NCBI GenBank assembly: GCA_039881045.1
Contig: JAYWVB010000018.1
Coordinates: 310,001 to 374,000 of the forward strand
DNA length: 64,000 bases
Direction: 5' to 3'
Source: Chaetomium olivaceum
Lineage: Eukaryota; Ascomycota; Sordariomycetes; Sordariales; Chaetomiaceae
Part shown: in pieces, positions 11,794 through 23,953 of the stretch
Layout of the letters: the number at the start of each line of letters is the position of its first letter
Position numbering within the stretch: position 1 is the stretch's first letter
Made by a program: the position numbers and the translations under genes
Notes under the pieces: model-generated
Databases searched by the model: none
What the model was told of the DNA's origin: nothing
What the model saw: only the letters and a program-made list of their open reading frames with translations

Positions 11794-13782
11794 TCAGACC
11801 GACTCCTGCTTTTTGGGGACCGTCTCGAGGGCGACAGATTCGGGTTTGTCATGGCCACCGAGCGCGGTGGGTGCGGTGGGATCGTCAAGAAAGCCCGCGC
11901 CCTTGGCGACATGATCGACATCACCGAACAAAACGTCCATCTGCTCCAGGGTCACGCCCTTGGTCTCGGGTAGGAAAAAGTAGGTGAAGAAGACAAGGAG
12001 GACGTTGGTGGTCATGAAAAAGAAGAAGACTTTACTGTTTTGTGGCCCCAATTTGGTTAGCATCAGCATGTTAATAAGGCGATTAATTGGTTAAAAACCG
12101 GGAGTCAAACTTACAGGCCTTCGTTCTTGAAGAAAATGGGAAAGAACTGCTGGAAGATGGTGTTGGCAACGCCTTGCATCTGAACCGACATGCCTGTACC
12201 CTGGGCGCGGACATGCATTGGGAAGATCTCGGCCGTGTAGATCCACACCACCGCACCCCAAGATGGCTTGAAAAAGAAGGCGAAAGCGAAGGCGAGAGTA
12301 GCGATTCCGATTCCGACGCCGTACGTCTTGGTCCCGTTCACATCGGGCGTCGTCAGACCGACCACGCCAATGAGCATCGTGCAGATGGCCATGCCGGCGG
12401 CCCCGACCATGAAGAGCCACTTTCGGCCAAATCTACAAAATCACGGAAGAAAATTGGTGGGTTAGCCAGGTCCGTACTCGCCGAACGCGGATAAAGAGTG
12501 AAAGGAATCGAAAACCCTACCGATCAACAGTCCAGGTAGCGTTGAGGGTGAAAATGATGCTCAGCGTGCCGTTAAGAGCGTTGATCAAGTTGATAGTGTC
12601 GACATTGTTGAACACTTTTTGATAAATGGTCGACGAATACGAGTTGAGGGTGCCCTGGCCGGTAAGTTGCTGGCCGACGTTGATGATGAAGGCGAGAATA
12701 ACGCGCTTGCGGATGGCTTTATCTTTGACAAGGGCTAGGTAAGCTTCCCGTTTGCGGGGAGCCGCCTCGTGCTCAAAGGCAATGGCCTCGCGGATGCTGA
12801 GAATTTCGGCGTCAACTTCCTCCTCGGTTGACCGCACCCTCATCAAGGCAGCCTTTGCGCCTTCATAATCATTCTTCTTGGCGATCAGCCATCGCGGGGA
12901 CTCAGGAAGGAAGGGAAGCTGGGCGCAGATGATGATTGGCATCATGAGCTGAAAGATGACGACCATCTTCCAGTCCCAGTGACCAAGGCTAGTCCGGTTC
13001 CTGGCACAGGCAAAGTTGATCCAGTAGGCGATGAAAGATCCAACTGAAAAGAACATTTGCCAAAAGGACATGACCTTCCCTCGGATCTCTGGCGCGGTAA
13101 CCTCTCCGATGTAGATGGGACCCGAAGCTGAAGAGAAACAAACGTTAGAATCCCGAGATGAAACGTTTAACTGTAACGGCGTGCACAGTGGCGGCTATTC
13201 TCCGATAAACTCACTCGTAGCAAATGCAGTTCCCACCCCAATAAAAACACGGCCGACCATGAAGCAGGCAAGGGTTCCTTTTGCCGGCGGAAATGTCTGT
13301 AGAAAGGTGGCAACCACGGTGATCATGCAGCCAAGGCCCATGCCAAATCGACGGCCAAAGTAATCGGACTAATACAATAGCAGACAGAGTCAGCCCGTGC
13401 ATCCTTGGCTCCATGTATGGGCAGCAACGTACCGTGGGACCGGCGAAGAACCATCCTGTGATGATCCCGCCGACAGTATACACGGTGTTGACGAGGCCAA
13501 CCATGTAAGGGTCGGGCTGGCCCATGGCTGACTTCCAGTTCTCGGAAGCCTGCACCGAGTTAAAAACACTCGAGTCATAGCCCAATAGAATCATGCACCC
13601 GGCCGCCACGAGCGCCGAGTACCTGGAAAAAGCCTTGGTTAGAAAGATTCCCAAGTTATCTCTGATAGAGAAGGCGACGCCTGAAGACACGGGAAGACAG
13701 GAACTATTGGGGGCTCGTTACGCGGACAGCAGCCGCCGGGAACCACTCACCAGTTGTACCAAACCTGCTTAGTGAGACCCAT
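11794..13782 (-). CDS. MFS sugar porter (hexose/pentose transporter family)
   Basis: Six exons join in phase to 513 aa: introns 13750-13623, 13432-13369, 13214-13128, 12520-12433 and 12114-12035, each GT-AG. Family marks run in order: N-terminal LLGYDSSVFNSV, the loop motif DYFGRRFG between TM2 and TM3, a central PESPRWL after TM6, and PETKGVTLE after TM12. A hydrophilic central loop (residues about 230-270) and a charged C-tail face the cytosol. Such porters import mono- or disaccharides by proton symport. It lies upstream of a GH43 enzyme and pectinases, so uptake of plant-wall sugars is the likely use, but substrate cannot be read from sequence. No frameshift; strongest model in this part of the window. 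Confidence 0.93.
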
Positions 13783-15242
13783 TCTGGGGAGCGAAATGGA
13801 AAATGCGAAGACCGATTTGGAGAGTGACCAGATGAGAGACCATCTAATGGTAAAGAGCACAGGATATCTCTGGACTTATACATACCGGTGACTTCACCAC
13901 TTTGACTTATCTGCGGTGGGGAGAACTAGGGTCTCTGCCTCGAAAAGTCCGAGCTTGTGAGCAAGAAGCTGTGAGCCTGTGACACGGCGACCACTCGACT
14001 AGCCGCCGTCGGGCGAACAACACGACCTCGGCGATCCCCACATGCACCGTGACACCAGAAGAACTCCCAAAGCCGACCCGGCGCCCGGCCCCGCCGCCTT
14101 TCCCCGCCGGCCGCTCGCTGACGAAAATGCTGTGTCACCGAGACCGTTGAACAAGCATGCAATCAACTAGCCTCCAAGCCTCTAAAGGAGGGGTGCCTGT
14201 GCAATGATTGGGGCGAAAACAAACCCCAGGGCCCGTCGTCGGCAGTGCGTGTTTAGCCTGAATTCTGTGCTCGTAACTCCAAAAACCAAGAGGCAACTCA
14301 GCATCTCGAAGGCACTTCTGCATCCCTCTGATTGGGGCAAAAACCAACCCGAGGCGTTGGTTCTGGCTGCTCGCGCAGGATGCAGCAGCCAACTAGCGGA
14401 CAAAGTTAGTGCTTGGCAGATGCTTCTGTCCCTCTTGATAGGGGCAAAATACCAAAGCACACGCCAAAGGGCCTTGACTCTCCTGTTTATTCCCGGCTGC
14501 CTGGGCGAAGGAGTCGAACTAAGATGCTTGGCTACTGTTGGAAAACCCACAGCCACGGATACCGAGATGGGACAGTCAAACGTAGTGAAAACAGTGTAAT
14601 TACGGCCAGTTGAGCCAATTGATGGTCAACTACTGCAGTGCAACCGTCGTGATGTCTGTTTCTGGTTCAAACAGCTGTGTGCGGGCATCTGACCCTGAAA
14701 AATACCGCATCTGGTCCCCTGGGTCCACCTCGGGGGGTTTGATTACGCCTTGGCGACCACACGCCTTTGGCGTGGTCCTAACCTTGTAATCTTGACAGCT
14801 ACAAACCCTCCGCGAGACAATAGGTATCCGACTGACCTTTCGTGACTGGCCCGCCATGGCTCTAATACAATGGAGGGAGAAATTATCAGATGGTCCGAGA
14901 GCACATCAGCGGCAGTTTCATTCACAGATGATTCTCAATTTCAGACCATCATCAATCACATGGGGCATTAACGTGAGTGGCATGAATCGAAGTCTACTAG
15001 TCAGATAGTTGATGTTACACTTGGGATGAGAAAGCATGATACTGGCCGGTGAACATGCCCGCTTGGTGTTACGTAGCTACCGAGGTAAGGCGAACGTGAT
15101 TGTATTGCAACTCTATTGTATAAGAAAATCTTGAGAGCGGTCTATCCCTCTAATTCTTTTACTGATCCATTCTCTCACGTTCCGTCCAAAACATGACCCA
15201 CCGTCCCACCAGCGCTATAAAGTGAGAACCGTGGGTGCTTGA
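13783..15242. other. Intergenic region with degenerate repeats
   Basis: No gene is supported. It contains the three-copy repeat at 14196-14475 and otherwise only short chance ORFs. Confidence 0.5.
14196..14475. repeat. Three degenerate copies of a GATTGGGGC(A/G)AAAA unit
   Basis: Copies centre on 14203 (GATTGGGGCGAAAACAAACC), 14331 (GATTGGGGCAAAAACCAACC) and 14435 (GATAGGGGCAAAATACC). Each is preceded by a similar segment (GCATCTCGAAGGCACTTCTG, AGATGCTTCTGTCC). Spacing of about 105-130 bp suggests an old, diverged tandem array rather than coding DNA. Confidence 0.4.
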
Positions 15243-16999
15243 TCAAGAAGACCGCTCGACAATTACAATCTGGCTGAAGTCCGACGGGTCTAACACGGGC
15301 TCGCTCTTCCCGCATGCGTAGATCCCAAACATGGTGCCGGTGAAAGCACCGCCCACTGGCGGGTTAATGGTCAGCGCCTCGGCGGCAAAGGACACGCTCG
15401 CGCTGATCTCCCCGACCGACAACGTCAGTTTGTAGTCGGTCGGCGTCGTGTCGATGGTGAGTTGAACGGCGCGATCGTGATCTTCGAGCGCCACTCCGCT
15501 GTCGAGGAGCGGGTACAAGACCTTGAATTCGCCGTTCTTCCCCGTTGGTTGACGCGCGACGACAGTCCGTACTGCTTCGGCCCCTTCGGAAGGCTCCACC
15601 ATGCCGATACCAATGGATGCGAATGAGTACTGGTTCCACCACAGCGTCACGCCCGACTCATAACCGAGCCTGCCAGGCTTGAAGTGCATCTGAGCCTGGA
15701 ACGTCTCGTTGTATCCTGCCTGCTTCCGGAGCAGCAGCGCCGGCGACTCGGGGCTCGTGAGCTCGTAGCAGTTGCCATAGAGCCTGAGATAGCCGGGCCG
15801 CTCCGTTAACGAGTAGCACTTTTTAATCGGCGTATCTGTCCTCCGTCGTTAGTTACTGCATATCTGTTGCGTGTAACGGATCCGGAAGTTGGTAAGATAA
15901 TGAGAATAAACGCTCCACTCACTCTTATGATACCACCCCAACTCCAGGTCCGGCCGAGAGAGATCAGCTTTCCATCGAACGCCATCCGCTCCAGCAGCGC
16001 GCGCCTGTACAACAGCCGGGTCTCGACCAACCGTTTCTAGAGCCACGTTCTTACCATCATTAAACACAGGCCAGTCGTCTACCCAGTCCACCTTCACCAG
16101 AAACGTCTCCCTGCCCAGCTGCGGCTCAGCCCACCTTCCCTCACCCTTGCTCACCGGCCGCACCCCCAGCAACACCCCCCACCACCGGCCCTGCCCATCC
16201 TCAAACAGATCACAGTGCCCCGTGCGCTGGACCTCCTCGTCTGGGCCATTGTACCACAACGCTTTGCCCTGGCCCTCCCAGGGCCCGTACGGCCCCTCCG
16301 TGCTGCGGAATGCCCACTCTTGGTGGCCCGTCTCGGTGCCACCTTCGGCCGTGAACAGTAGTACCGGCCCCTCCGCATAATGTGCGAGCCCTCGGCCACG
16401 CCGAAGGGGGAGGCGCGGATCACACGGGGTGGTGTTAGGGTTCGGCCTGACGCCAAGTCGATCTCGGAAATGTGGATGGCGAAATCTTTGAGTTTAAGGC
16501 CCGGCGTGCGTTGGCCCATGCGCACAGTTGTGGATAGGTAGACTTTGTTCGTGTCGTCGTCCCAGAAGAGATCCTGGTCGAAGCCCGGGTTGTCAAAGTA
16601 GACGGGCTCGGACCACGCGGCGTCGTTGAAGATGTCGTCAGTCCAGACGTAGAAGCCACGCGGGAAGATGCGCTCGTCGGCAGTGGGGCGGTACCGCTGG
16701 AAGACGCCGTTGGTGAGGTACCAGCGCTTCTCGCCCGGGCGGTAGCGTAAGGTGCTCGCCCAAGAGCCGGCGCCGGGCTCGACGGTGCGCATGTCCATCT
16801 GGCTGCGCCGGTTGAGGGCATGGCCGATAAGCTTCCAGTTGATCAGGTCGGTGGAGTGGTAGATGGCCGCGCCGGGGAAGTACTCAAAGGTGGATGTGGA
16901 GAGGAAGTACTGCGTGGGGGTCGTCGATGTCGCCGGCACAACGCAGACGGTCGGGTCGGGGTTGAACCCCCGGATGACGGGGTTGCTGAACTGGCTCAT
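15243..16999 (-). CDS. Glycoside hydrolase family 43 (beta-xylosidase/arabinofuranosidase type), one frameshift
   Basis: Two exons (intron 15922-15836, GTGAGT...ACAG) make about 556 aa once one missing base is allowed near 16357, between RRGRYY and LFTAEGGTETGH. GH43 catalytic marks: Asp in GFNPDPTVC (base), Asp in DQDLFWDDD (pKa modulator) and Glu in EGSHIM (acid). The C-terminal half (PIKKCYSLTERPGYLRLYGN, then HFKPGRLGYESGVTLWW) is the beta-sandwich domain usual in fungal GH43 beta-xylosidases. No signal peptide is seen, so the enzyme may act inside the cell on oligosaccharides. It lies between the sugar porter and the pectinases. Whether the frameshift is real or a sequencing error decides if this is a functional gene. 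Confidence 0.85.
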
Positions 17000-18199
17000 G
17001 GTTGCTGGTAGTGATGGCTAAGGTGGTTTGGAGTTTGGGTTTGCAAGTTGAGAGAAGGGAGGAGGGACCACGTCGTGAAGAGATCAAGCATGAATGACAA
17101 TGGCCAAGTTGGAATCATTCACTGAGTCGGCTACATGACCTTGGCGAAGATCACACGTGTAAGTTTATGTACCTATGTACATACATTCATACAAGGGGGC
17201 TCAGCGGCAGTCAATTTTACTTCAACCCCCGCGTCTCAACCCCGGTTGGATCTCATCGTGGCGTCCACATGCGACAGCGCCAGCTGATGTCCCGGGTCCC
17301 GAGCCCTCGGACAAAACGGGTCTACCCTTTTAGCCTGAAGCCGGGTTGACATTTGTGTTTGTCGCCAAGTAAATCTGTGTCGATATTCCGTGGTGGAGGG
17401 GTTGGTTCAGTGACGTGCTCCGCCCAGAGGAACGATCCATATCGCGGGGTGTGCATGATGCATTGCGTCCAACCAACCGGGAGTCAACCGGGCGGTAAGA
17501 GGCTCTTCGCGAAGGCCGAGGGGCTGGAATCGTTCGGTTGGCATCTTCTGAGGGGAGGTTTCTCCAGCAATCACAGGCGCCGCTCTCGCCGAGCCGCCGG
17601 AGTGGAGCCCGGGCCCGATTCCTTCGCCGTTGCCAAGATTCCGACACGCGCCGGGGAGACATCGCTCCGTTTTTGCCGAGTTCGGTCCCGGAAAATGGCA
17701 CGTCGTGAGGGGTGCATGTTCAGGGGTATGGGACCATGGCTGATCAACTGACCTAACTGATCTTGGGAAGGAAGATCGGAAGTTCCTCTACGGTGATGAG
17801 TGAATTCACCTGTCCTCGAACGCCTGACATTGAATTCAGGGAAGGCATGTGAAGGTGCAAGGGCGCCCAGGCTACTAGTGCACGCTTTCCACAACGGTCG
17901 GCATTAGTTACCTTACTTATTGGTGGAATATCGCCGCCGTCACCTAGTCGCTCTTTGACCTCCTCTTTTCGCTTGCCAAGCTCCCATCGTACCCCACGAC
18001 ACCAACCGTCGTGATGAGAGTCATGGTGTTGTCGAAAAAGCCTGGAACGGTTCTGCCGGGAATGTGAGGTCATGGCCGCGAACATATAGAGTAAAAGATC
18101 TACGCAGAAAGGCTTCAATAAAAGTCAAGATCCTAATCTCTTGTTCCCATTGTCGTTAGGGTGTCCTCCCTGCATCATCGTCGCTTTCACAAGTCCACC
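17000..18199. other. Intergenic region between divergent genes
   Basis: Shared upstream region of the GH43 gene (leftward) and the pectate lyase (rightward), so it must hold both promoters. No gene and no regulator site that I can name with confidence. Confidence 0.5.
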
Positions 18200-19244
18200 A
18201 TGCATCTCACCAACACTTTCGCTTCGGCACTGCTCCTTGCAGCATCTACGTTCGTAGAAGCCCAGGACTGCGCCAAGTGCGATTTGGAAGCGCATGGCTT
18301 CGCCTCTCTTAACGGTGGCACCACAGGCGGCAAAGGCGGCCGCATCGTGACGGCGAAGAAGCTCGACCAGTTGGTTCAGTATGCGGCCGCGACAGAACCC
18401 CTTATCATTCGCATCGACGGCATGATCAAGGCAAAGCCTTTTGGTTTTGAGGTCCCCGTTAAGAGCCACAAAACTATCATCGGTGTCGGCGTTGGGTCAG
18501 GCATCAAGGAGGGCGGCTTGCACATCGACAGCCAGAAGAACATCATCATTCGCAACCTCAATATCCACGGCACCTACGACGGCAAGACGAACTGGGCCGG
18601 CAAAGACGGCGATTTTGACGCCATTCAAATTGATAATTCAACTAATATCTGGATTGATGGTAACCATGTGAGTAGCTCTCTCCGTGTTGCATTTACGGGG
18701 CCCAGGCTAACGATTCCTGTCTTTCTCGTGGTTTAGCTGTCAGAGATGGGAGACGGCTTGATCGATCTGCGAAAAGACACACGACTACGTGACCGTGTCC
18801 AAGAATGTGATTGAGAAGCACAACAAAGCCTTCGGCATCGGCTGGACCAAGAATCTGATCTCCAAGGTCACCATCAACGACAACTTCTTCCACTCGACAA
18901 ACGTGCGCAACCCCAGCGGTGACGGCCTGAAATATGGTCACCTGTACAACAACTACTACCGCAACATTACGGGCTACGGAAACTATGCGCGGGGCCAGAG
19001 CCAGCTGCTCATTGAGACGAGCTACTTTGAGGACGTGTTTGACCCCATCGTCGCCGGCCCCAACGGCCGCATCAAAACCAACTGGGTCAAATTCAAGCGT
19101 TGCGATGGCGAGATCCATCTCGATGTCAAGGCCGACACTGTTTTCAAGGCTTCCGACCACTACAACTACACTCTTGCCGACGTCTATGACATCCCCGTCG
19201 ACGTCCCCTTCAATGCCGGGCCCAAGAAGGAGATTGGTGTTTAA
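18200..19244 (+). CDS. Secreted pectate lyase (PL1 type), one frameshift
   Basis: Cleaves de-esterified pectin by calcium-dependent beta-elimination. The start gives a signal peptide (LTNTFASALLLAASTFVEA), then the PL1 opening GFASLNGGTTGG, the parallel beta-helix core (NIIIRNLNIHG, DAIQIDNSTNIWIDGNH, EMGDGLIDLRKDT) and RNPSGDGLKYGHLYNNYY. Intron 18668-18736 has GTGAGT, a GCTAAC branch and a TTTAG acceptor. One extra base at about 18779-18782 (after LRKDT, before DYVTVSKNV) breaks the frame; removing it would give 324 aa, the usual length. It is convergent with the second pectate lyase 260 bp away. The upstream start was rejected because the signal peptide begins at 18200. Confidence 0.87.
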
Positions 19245-19506
19245 AATTCGTCGGATTGATGTCTTCCCAATTGTAATTATTGTTCATGTTCTGGCCGTTA
19301 GAAAAACATCGACTCTCAGAGATAGAAACAATTGATAGTTGCAATCTCCCACGCTGGGTTTCAGCAACACTACAACACGACCCCAGGAGCGGCTAACAAC
19401 ACCACAAAACTCTGATCCCAAAAGCAGCCCCCATAATAAAACCCATTCGTTCCCGTACCTTCCTTTCCTTTCCAGACAGACGCAACTCACTGAATCCAGC
19501 TACCAC

Positions 19507-20569
19507 TTACTCACAGATACCAGCCCGGGGCCCCGCGCGCTCGAGCACAATAGCCGGCACATCCGCCGCAGCATCCAGCTTGTACTCATAAAACTCGGCC
19601 GGGTCAAACGACACGCCTTGATCCTTGGCAACAGTACCGGACGAACCCTTGTAAACATTCCCAACCGCAGTGAGCGTGGCACCCTCATCAGCCTGCAGTG
19701 GGTTGCGGCAGCTCTCAAAATAGACGTTCTCAATGCGGGCGTTGGTCGACCCCCGGGCGTAGTGGCCGTAGCTCTTGCAGCCGCGCAGGTAGTTGTTGTA
19801 CAGGTGGCCGTGGCGCATGTTGTCGGCGCTGGGGTTGCGCTGCGTGGTGCCGTCAAAGTAGGTGTGGTGGACGGTTCCTTGGGTGGTGATGTTGTCGGTC
19901 CAGCCGATCCCGAAGGCTTTGTTGACGCCCTTGAGCCATGTGTTGGAGACGGTCCAGTAGTCGGAGTCTTTGCGCAGGTCGATGCCGCCGTCGCCGATGG
20001 TCTCAAAGATGCCTGGGTGCGTTGTTAGAGCGGAGTCCGATGGCGATGGGGGTAATGCAATTAACTAAACTCACAGTGGTCGATCCAAATGTTGGTGGAG
20101 GTGTCAACCTGGATTCCGTCCCAGTCTAGTTCCGCGCCGCCATCGGTGTTGCCTGTGGGATGATTAGATGCCCAAGCCACAAATAACGCGGCTGCTTGGG
20201 ACATTGGCTGTACTCACCGATCCGGAGGTTGCGAACAATGACGTTGTGCTTGTTAATAACCTTGAAACCGCCGCCAGAAATCTCAGCCGTCGCGCCGATG
20301 CCAATGATGGTCTTGTCGTTGGTTACCGCCACCTCGGTCCCTTTGGGCGAGATACTGATCTTGCCTGAAACCTTGATGACATATTTTCCCTCTGATCCTG
20401 CGTACTTTTCAAGGTCTGCTTGGTTGTCAACGGTGACCACCGTGCCACCGTTGCCGCCGGTGGTGCCGTCGTTCAGAGATGCAAAGCCGTCGGCATTATC
20501 CTCGCACCCAGCCCAGGCGAGGCCTGCAAGGCGAAGGAAAAGAACGGTGGTAGAAGGAGAGAGCCTCAT
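19507..20569 (-). CDS. Secreted pectate lyase (PL1 type), intact
   Basis: Three exons (introns 20217-20153 and 20074-20013) join in phase to 311 aa. Signal peptide MRLSPSTTVLFLRLAGLAWA is followed by GFASLNDGTTGGNGG, a parallel beta-helix with DWDGIQVDTSTNIWIDH, ETIGDGGIDLRKDSDYWTVS, FGIGWTDN and RNPSADNMRHGHLYNNYLRG. These parallel the corresponding segments of the first lyase at clearly diverged sequence, so the pair are older paralogues, not a recent tandem copy. Tail-to-tail with the first lyase and head-to-head with the pectin methylesterase. Confidence 0.93.
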
Positions 20570-21667
20570 GTTTGAACTTTTATTATTGTTTTGTCACCCA
20601 GGGAGGTGTGAACCGTGATACCATAACGGATACTTCTCCCTTTTTTTATATGCAAGATTCACGAAGCGTCTTAGCCAAGCTACTTTCCCGTCGCATTTGA
20701 TGATCCTCCGTCCTTCTGTTTTTGTTAAATGTTACCCACCGGGCATGTGGGCTGCAGTGTGGTATCATCAAAGCAAGGACCGGAAGATGATAAGATCTAT
20801 CCTGTTCCCAGCTCCGCGCCTGCAATTTTAGATCGGCGCTAGGGAGTTGGATCAAGTTATGTACATACGTTTGCGCAGATCAAAAACCGTTCCAGGACGA
20901 AGCACCGAAGTTGTGCTGCGGAAACAGTTTCTCCGCCCTTAGGCACCCTGATCCCTGTTTACTTTGCACATCTCAAACGACGAGGATATCGTTGCGATGG
21001 CTCCCAGCCCTATGATATCCCCACCACGTGGTTTCATGTTTCCATGACGGGCAAGGGAATACGCGTGCATGTGGAGACAGTATTAGTGATCTTGAGATAC
21101 CCGCGCTATGGGGCGCAACATTGAGGGCGCTGGTGTCTTTCCCACCCGAGCGGGCGCATTGGTGGAAAGAGCCGGACCGGTCCCGACTGACGGCTTACCC
21201 CTACCTAACCTCCCTACGTAAGGTACATGTAGCTAACAATCGTTCCCACGTTTCAGCGTGGAGGAGGGTACAAGACGGAGTATTGGAATGCCCCGACCCC
21301 AGCACCGTCCTGGCTCACCCATGTCCATTCCCCGCAACATCACATGCATTCGAGGACCGACTCCATCCCCTCCCCGCCCTTAAAGCCATCACGAAGAATT
21401 GGACGAGAAACGTCGGGTGGACACCCAGCCGCAGCATCATCTCGTATTATCATTGGCGCGAATTACCGCAGTGCCCAACGCTCCCCCGACATCAGAAATA
21501 CAAGGGTAACCGGAGTGGAGCCGTAGAAACATGCTTGTAGCCTATCTTGGTTGTATATTATTAAGTACCCGGGCATGTGAAGACAGGGACTTTGAAAATG
21601 TCCATCTTTGATGAATCCCAGAGTCTCCCGAATCACCCGGCCAATTGGTAACGGCGACCTGCTCGCC
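20570..21667. promoter_or_regulatory. Divergent promoter region of pectate lyase and pectin methylesterase
   Basis: 1.1 kb without a gene between two divergently transcribed pectinolytic genes. Position alone makes it their common upstream region; no specific operator was identified. Confidence 0.4.
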
Positions 21668-22988
21668 ATGCGGCTTTCTCTCTTCAAGTTGGCATCGGCG
21701 ATGCTATGTGCAGTTTCAGTGGTCGATGCTTTGCCAAGTAGTGCGATTCCTGGTGTGCTTCCGCGAGCCGTGAGCCGGACCACTCCCCCTAGCGGGTGCC
21801 TGTCTGTGGGAAACGGCGGGCAGTACGGGGCCATCACAGAAGCGATAGCTGCCCTCGGATCTGGCACTTCGCAGGCTTGCATTTTTATTTATCCTGGAAC
21901 CTACACCGTGGCTGATGGCGTTTCGGTCAAGTACAAGGGCCCGCTAACACTCTATGGCTCTACTGCGGAGTGAGTTTGTCAATGATTGACATCACGCCAA
22001 ATCCCTCACTCACCGCTAACACCTTCCTCCCCAGCACCGGCAAGCAGAGCGCCAACACCGTAACCTTTACCCGAAACAAGGGCTCCCAAGATGCCGGTAG
22101 CCTGGACGCGTCCGCCACCTTCAATATCGTGAGCAGCAACTTCCGGGCGTACAACATCAACTTCCGCAACACATACGGCACCCAAGGCCAGGCCGTGGCC
22201 GTGGCCGCCAACGGCGACAAGCAGGGCTATTACGCGTGCGGCTTCTACGGGTACCAGGACACCTTGTACGCCAAAAGTGGCCGCCAGTATTACTCCAACT
22301 GCTACGTCGAGGGCGCCGTCGACTACATCTTTGGCAACGCGGCCGCCTGGCTTGGCGAATGCACTATTGCCTCCAACGGCCCTGGGTACATCACGGCCAG
22401 CTCCCGCACCACCGCCGACGATGGTGGCTGGTACGTATTTGATCACAGTACCGTAAGTTCTGTCACCCATACCTCCCTACTCCCTCTCATTGAAGGTGGT
22501 TAACAAATTTCCTGATTCACTCCTCTTAGATTCGGGCAGCTGCTGGCGTCAACGTGGTAGCCAAGGTGTTCCTCGGCCGGCCGTGGCGTGTTCTTGCCCG
22601 CGTCATCTTCCAAAACTCTGACTTGACCGACGTCGTACATCCCGAGGGCTGGACCACAATGGCTGAGGGAGCTACTCCGTAAGTAAATTCTCCAGTCATA
22701 GTTGTTGCTGGCATGTGTCGATTTGGTATTTCATATCTGCAGATACATGCAGCTAACGATCTGCCCACAACTTTACCTGTTTAGGGAATTCCGAGAGTTC
22801 CAAAACACTGGCGATGGGTCCGACACATCTAAGAGAAAGTGTAAGTGAATACGCATCTCTACCCTAAAGGGACTACTGGCTGATGCCGTTTCGTGCGTCC
22901 AGGGCTCACTTCCCCAACGACTACCGGCGTTTCCAAATCGCAGCTCTGGGGCAATGACTGGAAGACCTGGGTTGACACCACGTGGTGA
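21668..22988 (+). CDS. Secreted pectin methylesterase (carbohydrate esterase family 8)
   Basis: Demethylates pectin, preparing it for the pectate lyases next door. Five exons (introns 21970-22034, 22453-22529, 22679-22784 with a GCTAAC branch, 22841-22902) join in phase to 336 aa. Signal peptide follows the start at 21668 (MRLSLFKLASAMLCAVSVVDA); an in-frame ATG at 21611 was rejected because it would bury it. CE8 signatures: GQAVAVAANGDKQGYYAC, GYQDTLYAKSGRQYY (first catalytic Asp region), GAVDYIFGNAAAW (nucleophile Asp) and LGRPWRVLARVIF (Arg/Trp binding site), ending WGNDWKTWVDTTW. No frameshift. Confidence 0.95.
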
Positions 22989-23953
22989 GCTGATGATTCG
23001 ATGGGTAGCAGTTCACGTATTGCCTTCTGTGGTGGGAGCGTTGCGCCGGAATGCATGGTTGGGTAATACCTCAAGATTCGGTGCACCGTCCACCGTCATG
23101 TGCATACCAGATACTCCATCCGGTTGACGTAGAAGCTTCCTAGATCATCCACGGAACACGTGCAATGGAATCATCATTATGATCCATAGTGACCTCTTGA
23201 GGTGCCGAAAAGGCTACCCGCGCTGCAGGACTGGTTAATGAGATTACCGCCGTTGCATCGCCTCATCTTTTAATTGGTACTAACGACACATGTACGATCA
23301 CGGATCAACCAAGGGAATCTTAGGCGTTAACGGTAGACTGTTTCGCTCACCTTTTAGGGCACTAAATGGATGAACTCAATGGATTAAGGTGGCAAGTCGC
23401 ATTCAACCCTTCAAGAAAGGGGGAACCGCACATCTCTGACCACAAGGGGCTGTCGTGTTACCACAGAACCCCACACTCGAGCAACACGCAGCTAAGGTCA
23501 TTTATCCCCTCTAGCTACCATAATAAACACCACGCCCCGTAGATGACTAAATGAGGGATTTGCGGTGGTACTTAAAATTACTCATGTCCGTTGGTTTCGA
23601 AAGCAGTTCATGATTGGAGCGATGCTGAGAGCGATACTAAGGTAGACTATATAAGCAAGAACTCCCTTGTCACTGAAGACTGGGGGTCTCTTCCTGTTAG
23701 ACATGAGTCACATTTAGCTTCCAAGTCACTGGAGTCTCAGGTACTGAGGTATAGATATTTCTTAGTGGGCTAGCTAGTCGTGGTGCGTTCAATGACCGCT
23801 GACAAGGTTGAAGTTGTCCTCCGAGTCAAGATATCGGCTTCCAACCCAATCCAAAACATCCGTCCTCCGCCAGAGCCACCGTCATCCAACTCAACAAGTA
23901 CTACCGCCCCTAATCCAAACTTCCAATCTCAAAAGCTGTTGGTGTCCAACCAC
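22989..23953. other. Intergenic region, no gene seen
   Basis: Downstream of the pectin methylesterase and of the small secreted protein gene. Only unsupported short ORFs. Confidence 0.5.

Noticed and set aside
14182..14599. Overlapping ORFs on both strands at 14.2-14.6 kb
   Set aside because: They follow the degenerate repeat units; repeated peptide segments are a by-product of the repeats.
21028..21540. 170-aa ORF between pectate lyase and methylesterase
   Set aside because: No signal peptide, motif or splice support; composition like translated intergenic DNA.
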